This document shows, piece by piece, positions 23,790 to 35,114 of a stretch of DNA of 64,000 nt; position 1 is the first letter of the stretch; each line of letters opens with the position of its first letter. This stretch comes from Varanus komodoensis (taxonomy: Eukaryota > Chordata > Lepidosauria > Squamata > Varanidae). The stretch is from assembly GCF_004798865.1 (NCBI RefSeq), contig NW_025335505.1:16418354-16482353 (forward strand). Reading direction: 5' to 3'. Position numbers and translations under genes: made by a program. Under the pieces are notes generated by a model. The model had not been told where the DNA came from. It ran no database searches and saw only the letters and a program-made list of their open reading frames with translations.

Positions 23790-24830
23790 GGGTGATAGAG
23801 TCAGCAATGAACGACAATGAACAACAGAAGCTACTAGTGGCTGCCAGCACCTGTCATGGTCAGGTGCTGGCAGCAGTGCCCATCCCCTTGCAGTGGAAGC
23901 TTTGCTGGATCAGGTCCTGTTTCACCACTGGTGGTGGTTCTTGCTCAGGCAACCCTGTTCCTTCTCCAGAAGTGGCTCCACTATCCTGCCCTATCCTGTC
24001 TGCCATGGTAATGCTGAGGCTATGCTGCAGGTGGCTCAACCGCTCTCTCAAGCAGCTAGTACAGAAAAGATCTGTAGTCCTGTTCCTGCCTCTCCTTCAA
24101 GAGTGAGAGCACAGCCAACAAAGAAAGAGGATAAAGAGGGCAGGAAACAGAGGGATCCTGGGCAATCTGTCTGGCAGGGTTCCTGATATTTAGGAGGTCA
24201 TACAGCAGAAGCACCCTAAGAAAGCGATGGCCATGACAAGATACTTGGACATCATATTTTGGTGCTACAGTGAATACCTGGGACCAGCCTAGAAAGGATA
24301 TGGTAGGCTGTTCAAGCTAAGAGCTGCCTTCAACCTGGCCTTGAAGTGGGATGCAATGGGACCAAAGCTGTGGCTACCATTTATGACACTGGCAAGGCTG
24401 GTCTCATGAGATAGATCAGATAGTGGTTATATTTTGCCCAGGCCAGGAGTGTCAGCAGCTTCTTGTGGCAATGCAGGCCAGGGGGGTTCATTGATGACTT
24501 TTCTGGTAGTCTAACTCCCAGAGCCACTGTACGAGGAATCCATGCAAATTCAGGCATGAGTTTTCCACTTGTGGTGGCTACCAGTTTTTTATGATGACCC
24601 AGGACAAAGGGGTTTTGGATGATCAGGAAACTGGAAAGGAATTATGCTTTGATGGGGGTTTTGCATTTTTGCATGAAAAAGGCAATGATGGCAGGCAAGG
24701 CTTGCCAGCAGTTGATGTAAGAAACAAGCCCATTTGGAACTGGATCCAAATGTGGAGAAATTGGAACTCAGCTAATGAGCTGGGGTTTCCCTAACCAGGC
24801 AAGCCTACATTGGGTTTGCTCATATCATTA
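23790..24830 (+). mobile_element. Gag-like retroelement fossil, possibly DIRS-type
   Basis: A region distinctly richer in G+C than its surroundings encodes short stretches on the plus strand that recall the gag-like first protein of DIRS-type (tyrosine-recombinase) retroelements, with a GPA...RLFKLRAAFNLALKWD pattern and a following LWLPFM. It also has an upstream Lys/Glu-rich basic segment. The copy is broken by several changes and is clearly non-functional and old. No terminal repeats, reverse transcriptase or recombinase were recognised. A gypsy-type gag remnant is an alternative. The assignment is tentative. Confidence 0.3.
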
Positions 24831-24834
24831 AATA

Positions 24835-25770
24835 GATATAAATCAGAAGAATATCATAAGTGAAGGGCAAATTTCAGAGATAGGGGATAGACAGATATTT
24901 CCCTCATTCATTCTAACTATATTTTTATTTTATAACAGCAAGAGGCAACCAAGTCAGTTTATGTTGCATTGGTGCCTCCTCATCATTTCATAAAGGAAAA
25001 TCTCACCAAGAGATGTGAGTTTTTGTTTAGTATTCACTAGAGGGTCCCGAATGCCACTCAGTCTTTCCTCCCTTAAAGATACTTTCGTTTCAGTCCCATG
25101 TCTGACTGTTTGATGACCTTCGCACAAAACTTTTATAGCTCCCTAGTGAGTGCTAAATGATCATTTGGAAACTGCCATTACCCATTTTTTCCCCTGCAGA
25201 ATAATTTGATGAGCTGTAGTCCAGTCAAATAAGGCAACCCAAATCTCTAAATAGTTCCAGTCTGTGGGCTTAGGAAGCACTTTACATAATATGATGAGGA
25301 GCTGGCTCGTATGTTTACTGAAAATACATAAGCACAGACTTATTATAGAGACAATTGCCTGACTAAATGAATCATGATGAATCACGTTAGCATGCTAAAA
25401 ATGATTATAAAGTCCATGGGACTGTAGAAAACATTTGTACAATTTAATAATGGAAAGTATATGCCGTTTCCCAGGTGCAACTTATCTGTGAAGGCCATTT
25501 TCCTTCAGAATAAAAACAGTTTACCAGCAAGAGTATCAAGAAACATCAGATCCCAAGACTTTACAGTGTTCAGGAGATTTTTTTTTTGTTTTGTTTTTAA
25601 CATATGTATGTTATGTGTCAACTACTTGGCTTTCCTTTCAAAATACTTCTGAGCAAAGACTTTATTATATTTTATTTATTTTATTTTATTTATTTTTCTT
25701 TTTGAAAAAGATTGAGTACCACTATTTATTGAAACTACCTGAGTTAAAAACAATGGTAAACACCTTTAAA
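24835..25770. other. No gene recognised
   Basis: AT-rich unique sequence. A T/A-rich TTTATTT patch at 25660-25700 is the only notable composition feature. Confidence 0.5.
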
Positions 25771-25774
25771 ATAA

Positions 25775-26295
25775 CGTAATTAGAACAAACTCAGGAACTG
25801 CCCAGACAGGACCAGATAAAGCACTACAAGGCTGGGTAAAAGCAGCAAATAATTTTCAAATGTCTGAAATAAACCAGAAATATTTTATCTGCCTTTGGCA
25901 GGCCAGCAGGGAAGGCACATCATAGAGACATTTTTCAGAAGTCCCACAGCATTGGGACTACAACTGAAAAGGCCCTGCATGTGATAAAGGTGAATCTACC
26001 TTCCCCATGAAATAGAATATGGATGGAGCAGTGTCTCTTCAAAGTTCCTAAACTGCAATTGAATTCATACTGGGAGGGAACTTCCTCTGAAATAATCAGG
26101 AACCAATCACATAGCTTTTTGCAGAATTTGGTAGCCAGTACCGTGGCTACAAATGGGGTAATATAAATTTATATTTACCAGTCTACATCTATCAGCAAGC
26201 ATGCTATGTATCTGCACATTCTTCACCAACTGAAGTTTCTGTGCTATCTCCAAAGGCAGAGCAATCTTATTCAAGCTTTTCAGTCTGTGAGCACA
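25775..26295 (-). mobile_element. L2/CR1-type LINE 3' UTR remnant
   Basis: Plus-strand text such as TTGGGACTACAACTGAAAAG, then GCCCTGC, and GGTAGCCAGTACCGTGGCTA, then CTATCTCCAAAGGCAGAGCA keeps the order of the squamate L2-type 3' UTR read inverted (ggagccacc...gagaaggccctg...ggcagccagtg...ctgaagtttc...aagggcagcc). It lies downstream, in LINE orientation, of the RT fragment at 27245-27970 and is probably part of the same insertion. Confidence 0.6.
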
Positions 26296-27244
26296 TTTGG
26301 AAATTTGAGAAAATTCCTGTGCACGATCAGAAAATTGTCATGCAAGGCATGGCAAATGACAAGTAACTAGAATCAGAAAATAAGAATCAGAAAAACTCAG
26401 GCTCACCAACATTTCTCAAATTTGTCTTCAAAACTCATTTTGTTGAATTCAGTCCAGATTGTGAGTTTTGTGTGTATGTGTCTGTGTGCCTGTGCATGTG
26501 TGGGGGGTCCTCATGAAAATCCATGGGTCTTTCCATGTTTATTTTCCAAATAGATACATTTTTTCAAACATACACATTTCCATGCACCTTTACTTTGCCT
26601 TGTTTTGCATAAATCACATTGCAAGCTTGAAAATAATAAATGTACTTTGACAGCAGGTTGCATCCAATTCCATGCTGAGTATGAAAAATGAAAACTTTCT
26701 GATAAATCCTGTTAAAAAATGAGTTAAAATAAATTTACCCTGCATTCCTACAGGTAACCTGACCAAAAGACTGAATATGAGGCAGAAGCGAGGCCTGATC
26801 CCTGACACACCAAACAACTCCTTTGAACTGCCAGTTTTCAGCTGCAACTAAAACCCTACTGCATAGCAACCCCAGCAAGGAAATGCTTTGTTTTGTTTTT
26901 TGAAATGGAAGAACCACAAAACAAGTGTCCAGGTACATTTTTGGTGCTCATGGAAAACATCTGATACAAAGCATATTGCAATAATCATACTACAATCACA
27001 TTCAGGCCTCTGTTCTCTACCAGTGGAAATCATCAGATGACCTTCATAAATGATACTCGGGTCACAGGCATAACCTGAGACTGACTGCAGCATCCCAAAG
27101 CTGTAAATTTGGTCTTTTATATAGAAGTTTAAATCCACTTAGGATAGACATGCATTTAGCCCCTTCCATGAGTTCCCCATTCTGTCTTATCTGGAATCAT
27201 ACTTTTGTTCACCTTCTTTCAAGCCACTAATGATGGCAGGCATG
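26296..27244 (-). other. Probable middle of the same decayed LINE plus unique DNA
   Basis: The interval between the LINE 3' UTR piece and the RT piece shows only weak similarity to LINE sequence (for example GCATATTGCAATAATCATAC near 26971, like the usual gcattgcagtaatccag phrase). The GT-rich patch at 26468-26500 is low-complexity. No gene is seen. Confidence 0.35.
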
Positions 27245-27970
27245 GGTTCACACCTGGATTTGATGAACAAGAAAAATAGTGCTGACTGGCTCCCCTGTGC
27301 TGATGGCATGAACTCTCTTAAACCCTGTATCTTCAACAGGTTCCACAGGTTCAACAGTTACATGTAGCAGATGAACATGAGAGGAAATGGTATTGAAACC
27401 TGTGGAACCCACAGAGAGTTTTCCTGGTGAGAAGGAAGTCTCCTGGCGCCACTTTCTGGACCCTATTATCCAGGAAAGAGCGGCTTTCAATGCCTAACCT
27501 CTGAACGTGGTTGAGAAGGTACTTGATGCACTGAAAGGTCCAGAGGAGACTCAATGGGACAACTAGGGAGGTCACCTGTGTGATAATGTCAGTTTTGCCT
27601 CCAAAACCAGTAATAAAAGAAGACTGACATGGTTGAAGATCATTCAAATTGAACTGGCCATCCATTCTTGAGCACCTTCTCCAAAGAGGGTAGGTTGGCA
27701 ATAGATGAGCATTCTCAAGTTAACAAGACCAAACTATAGTAATGTGGCATATACTTCATTGATTCAGGTGGATTAGCATTGTTACTAGCAAGATTCACCA
27801 ACACCTCCCAATAAGGATTTACCAGAAATGAGCAGCATACATCAAGAATTCATGCTACAACACAGATTTCTCCAAATATAATTATCTGTATCTTCAGATA
27901 AAACTGCTGAAATTCATTCAAGAAAAAGCAATAAGAGGTACTAAAGAAAATTCCACTATGGATTGTATTG
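27245..27970 (-). mobile_element. L2/CR1-type LINE reverse-transcriptase remnant
   Basis: The minus-strand frame at 27351-27701 reads LQPCQSSFITGFGGKTDIIT, then VQRLGIESRSFLDNRVQKVA, then PGDFLL. This corresponds to the L2 RT core layout DPFQSGFRPGYGTETAL ... SWFRSFLxGRxQxVxxGD. The catalytic aspartate region between these blocks is not recognisable, consistent with an internal deletion or heavy decay. Together with 25775-26295 it indicates one old minus-strand copy. Confidence 0.6.
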
Positions 27971-27974
27971 CTAA

Positions 27975-29345
27975 ACAGACATTCAAGTCAGAGCAGATGT
28001 GGGCAACTTTATTAAGTGTCTTGCAATACATTCCAAACATATCACAGCAGCTCTAGATATTTCCTAGGGTTAGTCCACTCCACTCTAAAACCAAAACCAT
28101 TACGGATCATGACGAGTTGAAAACGTATTTGCACACTGCCTTTCTGATTGTCTCAGAGATGGGGTAGTGGTGGTTTGATATAGTGCAGATATGTAAGTAA
28201 AGTTCAGATGTAAGTAGGCAGTCCATTCAAGATCTAGAAATCAGGAAAGAATCCAAGATGCAAAGGATCATAGAGCACTCAGACTCCAAGGACAAAGTAA
28301 ACTGAGCTACAAGAAGGCTGGAGGCTGCAATCCAAATAAGCAGGATGAAAGAAACTGCTGTATTACTAAACTCTGCTTTAAGTAGGAAAACTGTCTAGAC
28401 AAAATTTAGATAGATGTGTTTACCATGTTATTTTAATATCCTAATTGTTCTTATATTTAATTGCTAAGGTGTTTTAAAATCTGTTTGTCTTAGAAATATT
28501 ACAAAACAGATCACTTGCTGCATTTCAGAACTTGTAGGAAACATTAACTTCTTTGTTGGTTTAATAAAACAAGAATTTAGATAAGCTATTACAATATTTT
28601 AACTTCATTTGCAGTATATTTACACTTTTGTCTTTTGGCACCTTAACTTAATTTCAAGAAGTTGCACTGATATTTTAACAAAATCAGTCAGATATATGGT
28701 GGGAAGCTTTACTTCTTATCCCTTTCCTCTTTCCTTCCCCATTATCTTAAATTCACCAGTTTAGATCTTGGTGCTCCTGCTCACACTGATTGAAATGGTA
28801 AAGTATCTGCTGCACACATTTATTTGTCTAAACCCCAATCCATGGTTATATTTATAATTATTTAAAGGCATACTATTAATCTTACCTGAACCCGCAGATT
28901 GTAGATCAAATCAGATTCCTCTGTACTTCAGAAAACATGAGCACCCTTCTGACCTTTGTACTGGTGCATCATTGTCTACAAGGAATGTGGAAATCTAATA
29001 TATTTTGAAATAGTGTAGAGAAGGCAAAAAAGTATCACATTATTATAGCACTTCACAATAAGGAGTGATGCTATTATATTACTATACTGAAGACAAGAAT
29101 GTTGTCGACTGTATCTCTGGATCTTTTTCATATGCCCAATGAGACTTTACTGTACTGCTTATATACGTGCTGTTACAAGTAAATGTTCTAAGCAAAATAT
29201 GCCCGTGAGTTTATGGGGAAGCTATTAAGACTGCAATGTTTCTCTGTAGACAGGTAACACAGCTGACAACTTCTGCAGATCTGAAAACAAAGGGAAAAAG
29301 GTGGATGTCTCAAAGTAGAGTTTTTCCAAGTTCTAAATCAAGGGC
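27975..29345. other. No gene recognised
   Basis: AT-rich sequence with no supported exon, RNA gene or transposon. Confidence 0.5.
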
Positions 29346-29350
29346 GATGT

Positions 29351-29387
29351 TGCGCTCGCGCGCTCTCTCTCTCTCTCTCTCTCTCTG
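29351..29387. repeat. Compound (GC)n-(CT)n repeat
   Basis: A short CG-alternating stretch (GCGCTCGCGCGC) runs into about 12 CT units. The layout mirrors the GA/GC compound repeat at 2209-2279. Confidence 0.95.
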
Positions 29388-29389
29388 TG

Positions 29390-31880
29390 GGGGTTGGGAT
29401 TAGTACTACTTTTTTGGAAATTTGACTTGACTTTCATGAACTGTGGAAGTTTTGATTAAAATCTTGTAAAAATTAGGAAACAACCATTAGTCAAATCCTT
29501 ACTTATTTTACATATTTCCTTCTCCGTGCACTTCATTTTTCAGCAAAGCATAATGGTCTATAGGCCAAACCTGAGTAAACTAGAACTTTGCACACATACT
29601 GTATGTAATATAGGCAGACAACTTGGACAATAACAAAGGGGTAAATCACTAGAAACTTGCTATTGTTCCTAGCAGCTTTTCTTCAAACACCAATCCCATA
29701 GAAAGGTATTGTTATCTCCAACTTTAGCTGCTGCAGCCAGGCAGAAATGTGAACATCTTGGGTTGAGGTGACACATGTAAAGACGATGACACCCATTTGA
29801 CTGCCGCTAAGCTGATCTTCTTTTTGCACCCCTCACCCATTGCAAAACAGCAGTAGAGATTGCTATATGTGATCCCCACGGATGATGAAGGTTTCCAGTA
29901 ACTGTTCTGGTTTTATAGTGCAGGGAGTAGCTGAGGAAAGGCACGTTCTAGAAAAAAAATCCGTATCATGCTCAGATGTCCTTTCCCTCCACATCAGTCC
30001 TCATAACCAATCTTAGTTTATTACATTACATTTGACATTGTTCAATGTTCTGCATGACCAACCTTTTACTAAACCATGTTTTCCCTCAAGTCCCTGCTGT
30101 AAATAGTGACATCCTTCTTTATCACTTCCACTAGTTTGACTAGTCATTCTAACCCTTGCCCATTCTGTTGCTACTCCCATCAAATTGCTTTAATCCTCTT
30201 CACACTTTCCCCCCGCTTTGTTCTCTTTGTCTGAATCAGTACTCAGCACAGTTTCTACTTTTCCACAGGACTTCCAGGCCTCTTAATTTTTTCCAGGTCT
30301 CAGTTGCCAAAATAAAGCATTGACGATCAAACTAAATGGCTTCCTGAAGGTCAAATAGAAATATACTGGCCATTGTTAGTAGCAAGGTAAGAATGTGGGG
30401 CACATATGCTGATATACACTTCCCTATATTTGCGTTTCCAGGATAGAGTATGGAAAAGTATGATCTACTGTTGCTAAAATGATTTAACTATGATCTATTT
30501 CCAGTATGTGACATTTTATAGAGAGAAAATTCTTTGCTGGTATTGTATGCCATAGGGTCATATTGTCTGGTCTTTTCCAGACTGCTACTCTGCTACTAGG
30601 TGGTGCCAGAGGAAAAGGTGGTAGGGTGAATGATTGGAAGGCATAAACACATATCCTGCCTTTTCCTTGAATTTCCACCTAAAGGGGAAAAAAGGCATGG
30701 AGAGCATGAAAAATCACAAGCAAGCTGAGTGAGATCAATATGCATATCTGGCTGATGTTCTATTACAGGTGTATCCTTTGGCGTCATTTTCCTATTGTCT
30801 TGGCTAAGGTAGGAAACACATAAGAAAATGCTTGGGTGTGTGTGGGACTGGTGAGTAGAGTTGAACTGGATAGTGCTTGCACAGAGCAATAAGTACCATC
30901 TTATGTGTATGTGTGTGCTGTGGTGAGTTCTGGCTACTATGGAACCTGATCTATTTCTATGGTATGCTGCAATTTGTACTGTGAATGCTGTATATGGTAT
31001 CAAATCAGTTTCTGATCCCTGTTGCTAAAGCACAGAAAGTAAGTTCCAAGATAACAAATCAGAGAAGAAAATAACCATCATCTGAAGACAAATCACAAAG
31101 CATCAGAGTGGTACTTAATAGTAGTTACTCCCTTGAATGGAAAGTGATTGACTAAAGGCCAGGAAATGGGATTGCTCTTTCTCTGAGGCAGGGAATAAGT
31201 CACTTTTCACAGTGAGTGACTCCAACTTGCAAGGGAGACAAAATAGAAAGGATTGTTAAAGCAAGGCAAGCTAAGCAATCCTGAAGAAATCTAGTGCAAG
31301 ATATCTCTCTTTTCTAGGCCAGAAACCAAGAGCCGAACAATTCCTTACATTTCAAAGGACTGTTTGGATCTCAGTCTTTGTTTCCTCTGAAGAGAGTAAT
31401 CAAATAAACCTTGAGTGAAATCTTGTGATACATAGATACAAAGGACAACATGCAGAGCCAGCCCACAAGAATTGATATTTCTCTCCCTTCATCCTACCAG
31501 GTAGCTTCTCCACCACCAACACCACTGCATGGTCTATGCCACTGGCTGTGCCCATGCCAATCAATCTAAGTCAGGACCCTACAAGCCCTTCCCAAGATAG
31601 CTGCATGAGTTTGTTTTTTTTATTAGGACTTAGTCTTCGATGCCTATGCTACTACCAAGAGAAATATAAAAAGAGCTGTGTGCAGAGGCTTCAGCAGGAG
31701 GACTTGCCTCAGAAGGACTTGCCTTTGAATTCTCCTGCTAGGCTCCTCTTTACCCATTGGTGGCAGCAGTATAGGGATCAGAGCCAGTCAGCCTGGAATG
31801 CTATTTCAAATCCCCACAATGTAGCACTATAGAATTACACTGAGGCATTTGGGAAAACTTGAATAGCAGCATGTTCTGGA
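29390..31880. other. No gene recognised
   Basis: Mostly unique sequence. The 135-residue minus frame at 30596-31003 is His/Thr/Ser-rich and without domains. The 98-residue plus frame at 31536-31832 has a short hydrophobic stretch (LFFLLGLSLRCLC) but no start context or neighbour to support it as a gene. Confidence 0.4.
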
Positions 31881-31887
31881 AGCCACA

Positions 31888-31950
31888 ATTCTAATTTCCT
31901 ACAATGCCCTGCAGTGATGCTACATCAGGTGTATTGTAGGAAACTAAAAT
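31888..31950. repeat. Imperfect inverted repeat (18-bp arms)
   Basis: Arms at 31888-31905 and 31933-31950 pair at 16 of 18 positions, including an exact 11-bp TTTCCTACAAT / ATTGTAGGAAA. They are separated by 27 bases containing GCCCTGCAGTG. It resembles the tactacaat-ccctgcag hairpins found in some amniote short repeats. Confidence 0.75.
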
Positions 31951-32544
31951 GGGAGATTTTAGACCTAGCTGCCTAGCATAGGTATAAAATGAACTGACCC
32001 CAGGCTGAAATTCAGTATTTACTCAGAAAGTCAACAAAGTGCTCTGCTAACTCCCATGACACAGCTTCATGTGTTCCTCTGTGCAAATTATTTGCAAACA
32101 CAGCCATTTCAAAGACTGGGGATGCTTAGTTATCCCTTACCCATGCCTCATACTGTTTATTCCTGTTACCCATTCACTATTTTTATATTTGTCCATTTCT
32201 TTGGCCATAATCCTACAAAGGATATGTCAGATCTTAAGTTTTACTTAGTATTTTATTGTGGCAGCACTTAGGAAATTCTTATTTAAACTACATCCTTGAT
32301 TTTAATACTCACGTGGGAAATGAAACACAATGCTACAAAGCAGTTACACTGTAGACAATCATTTCAATAGGACCTTTGTGTTCATGTAGGATAGACTTAT
32401 CGAAATAACAAATCATATGGATGTAGTATTTGAACTGTTAAACTTCGAGAGGACTGCAAAAGAGAATTTAAAAAGCAATCCTCTGATCCATTACTGAGAA
32501 GTAATCGCAGTGATGCCAGCTGGAGTGCATTTTTAATCTCACAG

Positions 32545-32580
32545 GTTCCACGCTACCTGGAAGTTCCACGCTACCTGGAA
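32545..32580. repeat. Perfect 18-bp tandem duplication
   Basis: GTTCCACGCTACCTGGAA occurs twice head to tail without mismatch, followed by a partial third GTTC. The identity suggests a recent duplication. Confidence 0.97.
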
Positions 32581-32599
32581 GTTCATGACTGTCCCAGAT

Positions 32600-32980
32600 A
32601 ATATAACATGTCCGTCATATATATGATGCTTAACAATTCTTGAGTAGTTCTTTACTGGGTTTATCTGGAATGTGTGAGGATGATGGGCAGTATCTGCTGG
32701 ACCCATCACTACAGCTCCAGCCTCTTCAGTCCATGAAGGAAAGATCCATGTTGGGTACAGTGGTTTGCAGAAATGTTCTACTCATGCTGGTAAGTAGCAT
32801 GTTTAATGTAATCAAAGGCATGGCTTTGTCTGTATGGCAGGTGTGCATTAGAGCTTACCACACAGACTAGGTCTATTTCATGTTCCTCTCCAGTACAATC
32901 AAGAATTTCTGAGCAAGACTTGTGGCAACTTATGCATTTATTTAGTGTAATAGTTTTAGATCATAGTTTTCAAAATTGGA
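32600..32980. other. No gene recognised
   Basis: This is the 5' flank of the BovB element. No exon is recognised. Confidence 0.5.
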
Positions 32981-32984
32981 GATA

Positions 32985-34330
32985 TGAAGGAAATGTTTCA
33001 TGCAAAGATGGGCATGATAAAGGACCAAAATGGCAGGGACCTAACAGAGGCAAAAGAGATTAAGAAGAGGTGGCAAGATTACACAGAGGAACTATTCAAG
33101 AAAGAGCTTAACGTTCCTGATAACAACGTTGGGGTGGTCACTGACCTCGAGCCAGACATCCTGGAATGTGAAGTCAAATGGTCCTTGGGAAGTCTGAGCA
33201 ACAACAAAGCTAGTGGAGGTGACAGTATTCCAGCTGAGCTATTCAAAATCTTAAAAGATGATGCAGTAAAAGTGCTACACTCAATATGCCAGCAAATTTG
33301 GAAAACTCAACAGTGGCCACTGGATTGGAAAAGGTCAGTTTACATTCCAATCCCAAAGAAGGGCAATGCCAAAGAATGTTCAAACTACCGCACCATTGCA
33401 CACATTTCATATGCTAGCAAAGTTATGCTCAAAATCCTACAATCTAGGCTGCAGCAGTATGTGGACCAAGAACTACCAGAAGTACAGGCAGAATTTCAAA
33501 GAGGGAGAGGAACTAGAGATCAAATTGCCAACATACACTGGATCATGGAGAAAGCTATGGAGGTCCAGAAAAACATCTACTTCTGCTTCATTGACTATGC
33601 TAAAGCCTTTGATTGTGTGGATCACAACAAATTGTGGCAAGTTCTTAAAGAGATGGGAGTACCAGACCATCTTATTTGTCTCTTGAGAAATCTATATGCA
33701 GGTCAAGAAGCAACAGTGAGAACTGGACACGGAACCACTGATTGGTTCAAAATTGAGAAAGGAGATCACCACAGATGGGGACTGCAGCCAAGAAATTAAA
33801 AGACACTTGCTCCTGGGGAGGAAAGCTGTGGCAAATCTAGACAGCATACTAAAAAGCAGAGACATCACCCTGCCAGCAAAAGTGCGAATAGTCAAGGCTA
33901 TGGTTTTCCCAGTTGCAATGTATGGCTGTGAAAGCTGGACCATAAGGAAGGCTGAGTGCCGAAGAATTGAGGCCTTTGAATTGTGGTGCTGGAGGAGATT
34001 CCTGCGAGTCCCTTGGATCGCAAGGCAATCAAACTGGTCAGTCCTAGAGGAGATCAACCCTGACTGCTCTTTAGAAGGCCAGATACTGAAGATGAAACTC
34101 AAATACTTTGGCCACCTAATGAGAAGGAAGGACTCCCTGGAGAAAAGCCTAATGCTGGGAACAATAGATGGCAAAAGAAGAAGGGGACGGCAGAGAATGA
34201 GGTGGCTAGATGGAGTCACTGAAGCAGTTGGTGTCCGGAGGATGGTGGAGGACAGGAAAGCCTGGAGGAATGTTGTCCATGGGGTCACGATGGGTTGGAC
34301 ACGACTTCGTGACTAACAACAACAACAACA
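32985..34330 (+). mobile_element. RTE/BovB LINE, 5'-truncated and internally deleted
   Basis: Two plus-strand frames cover BovB ORF2. The first (to 33799) carries NKASGGDSIPAELFK, then YIPIPKKG, NYRTI and RT motif A (FIDYAKAFDCVDHN, residues 202-214), ending at KIEKG. The second (stop at about 34312) starts at DGDCSQEIKR and carries MYGCESWT, YFGHLMRRKDSLEKS and RGRQRMRWLDGVTEAV. The endonuclease domain is missing through 5' truncation. Roughly 110 residues, including the YADD catalytic box, are missing between KIEKG (33763) and DGDC, and the deletion changes frame. RTE ORF2 normally encodes endonuclease plus RT that copy the element and trans-mobilise SINEs. The 3' tail is (AAC)n at about 34315-34330. 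The copy is dead but little diverged, so fairly young. Confidence 0.95.
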
Positions 34331-34334
34331 TTTT

Positions 34335-34765
34335 ACCACTGACGGCCAAAACACAGAGAAGAAACTTTGTTCTCTATGAATGGAATGCTAATCCTATGCA
34401 CACATAAATTAAGTTTTGCTTTGTAGCTATGACTTCATAATTCATTAACAAGACCCTAGTCTGCATAAATTACCTTAAATTATAAAACATACAGTTTCAG
34501 TATATAAAAAGCCCATAACATTTTAAAATAAAGCATTTATAATGCAATTATTTTAAACACAATGAAGCCAAATCTTAAGCAGTGAAGAAATGGTGTGTAC
34601 AATAATTTTTTTCAGTTAAACTCAAAGAAAACTCAAGGAACTCTTTAAAGCCCTCTTAAAATTTAGTCAGACATATATCTGCTGTCATTGGTTATTCAGT
34701 ACAGCAAGGGTTAATTCTGAAAAGTGGGTATTGACTCTATTTATCTAAATGGCCAACCAGTGTCA
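34335..34765. other. No gene recognised
   Basis: AT-rich flank of BovB. A short CTAATCCTATGCACACATAA at about 34388 resembles one end of the palindromic repeat family seen at 51562 and 54413. Confidence 0.4.
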
Positions 34766-34769
34766 AGCC

Positions 34770-35110
34770 TCTCAAAATGACGATCTAAAAATAGGCAAAT
34801 TCATACTGCTGAAAGTGGTCCTTCAAATAACTTGGAATCAAATCACTTAGGGCCTCACTGGTCAAAAACAGCATTTTGACCAGCAAAACCAGTGCAGTTG
34901 GTACATGAACTGATAAATATAATATGACTGCCTAGCCAACCAGAATTCAAGAAGCCACAATAAGTAGCAGCTGAAACATCTGATTTTAATTCAACTCCCC
35001 GCCCCCCATGTAGAGGGCATTGCATAATCCAGTCAGGAGGTAAATCATGCATTGATGATTGAAACTGATTCCACTTTCCCTGCAGAATGCTGTGTGGAAG
35101 ATCCAAAGTA
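34770..35110 (-). mobile_element. L2/CR1-type LINE 3' UTR fragment
   Basis: Plus-strand text keeps the inverted order of the squamate L2-type 3' UTR: CCTTCAAATAACTTGGAATC, CAGCAAAACCAGTGCAGTTG, CAAGAAGCCAC, then GTAGAGGGCATTGCATAATC, then CAGTCAGGAGGTAAA. Both flanking parts of the LINE are missing. It is comparable to 25775-26295 and 50090-50585. Confidence 0.65.
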
Positions 35111-35114
35111 ATGA

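Noticed and set aside
30596-31003. 135-residue minus-strand frame
   Set aside because: Biased His/Thr/Ser composition, no domain or signal sequence, no splice or promoter context.
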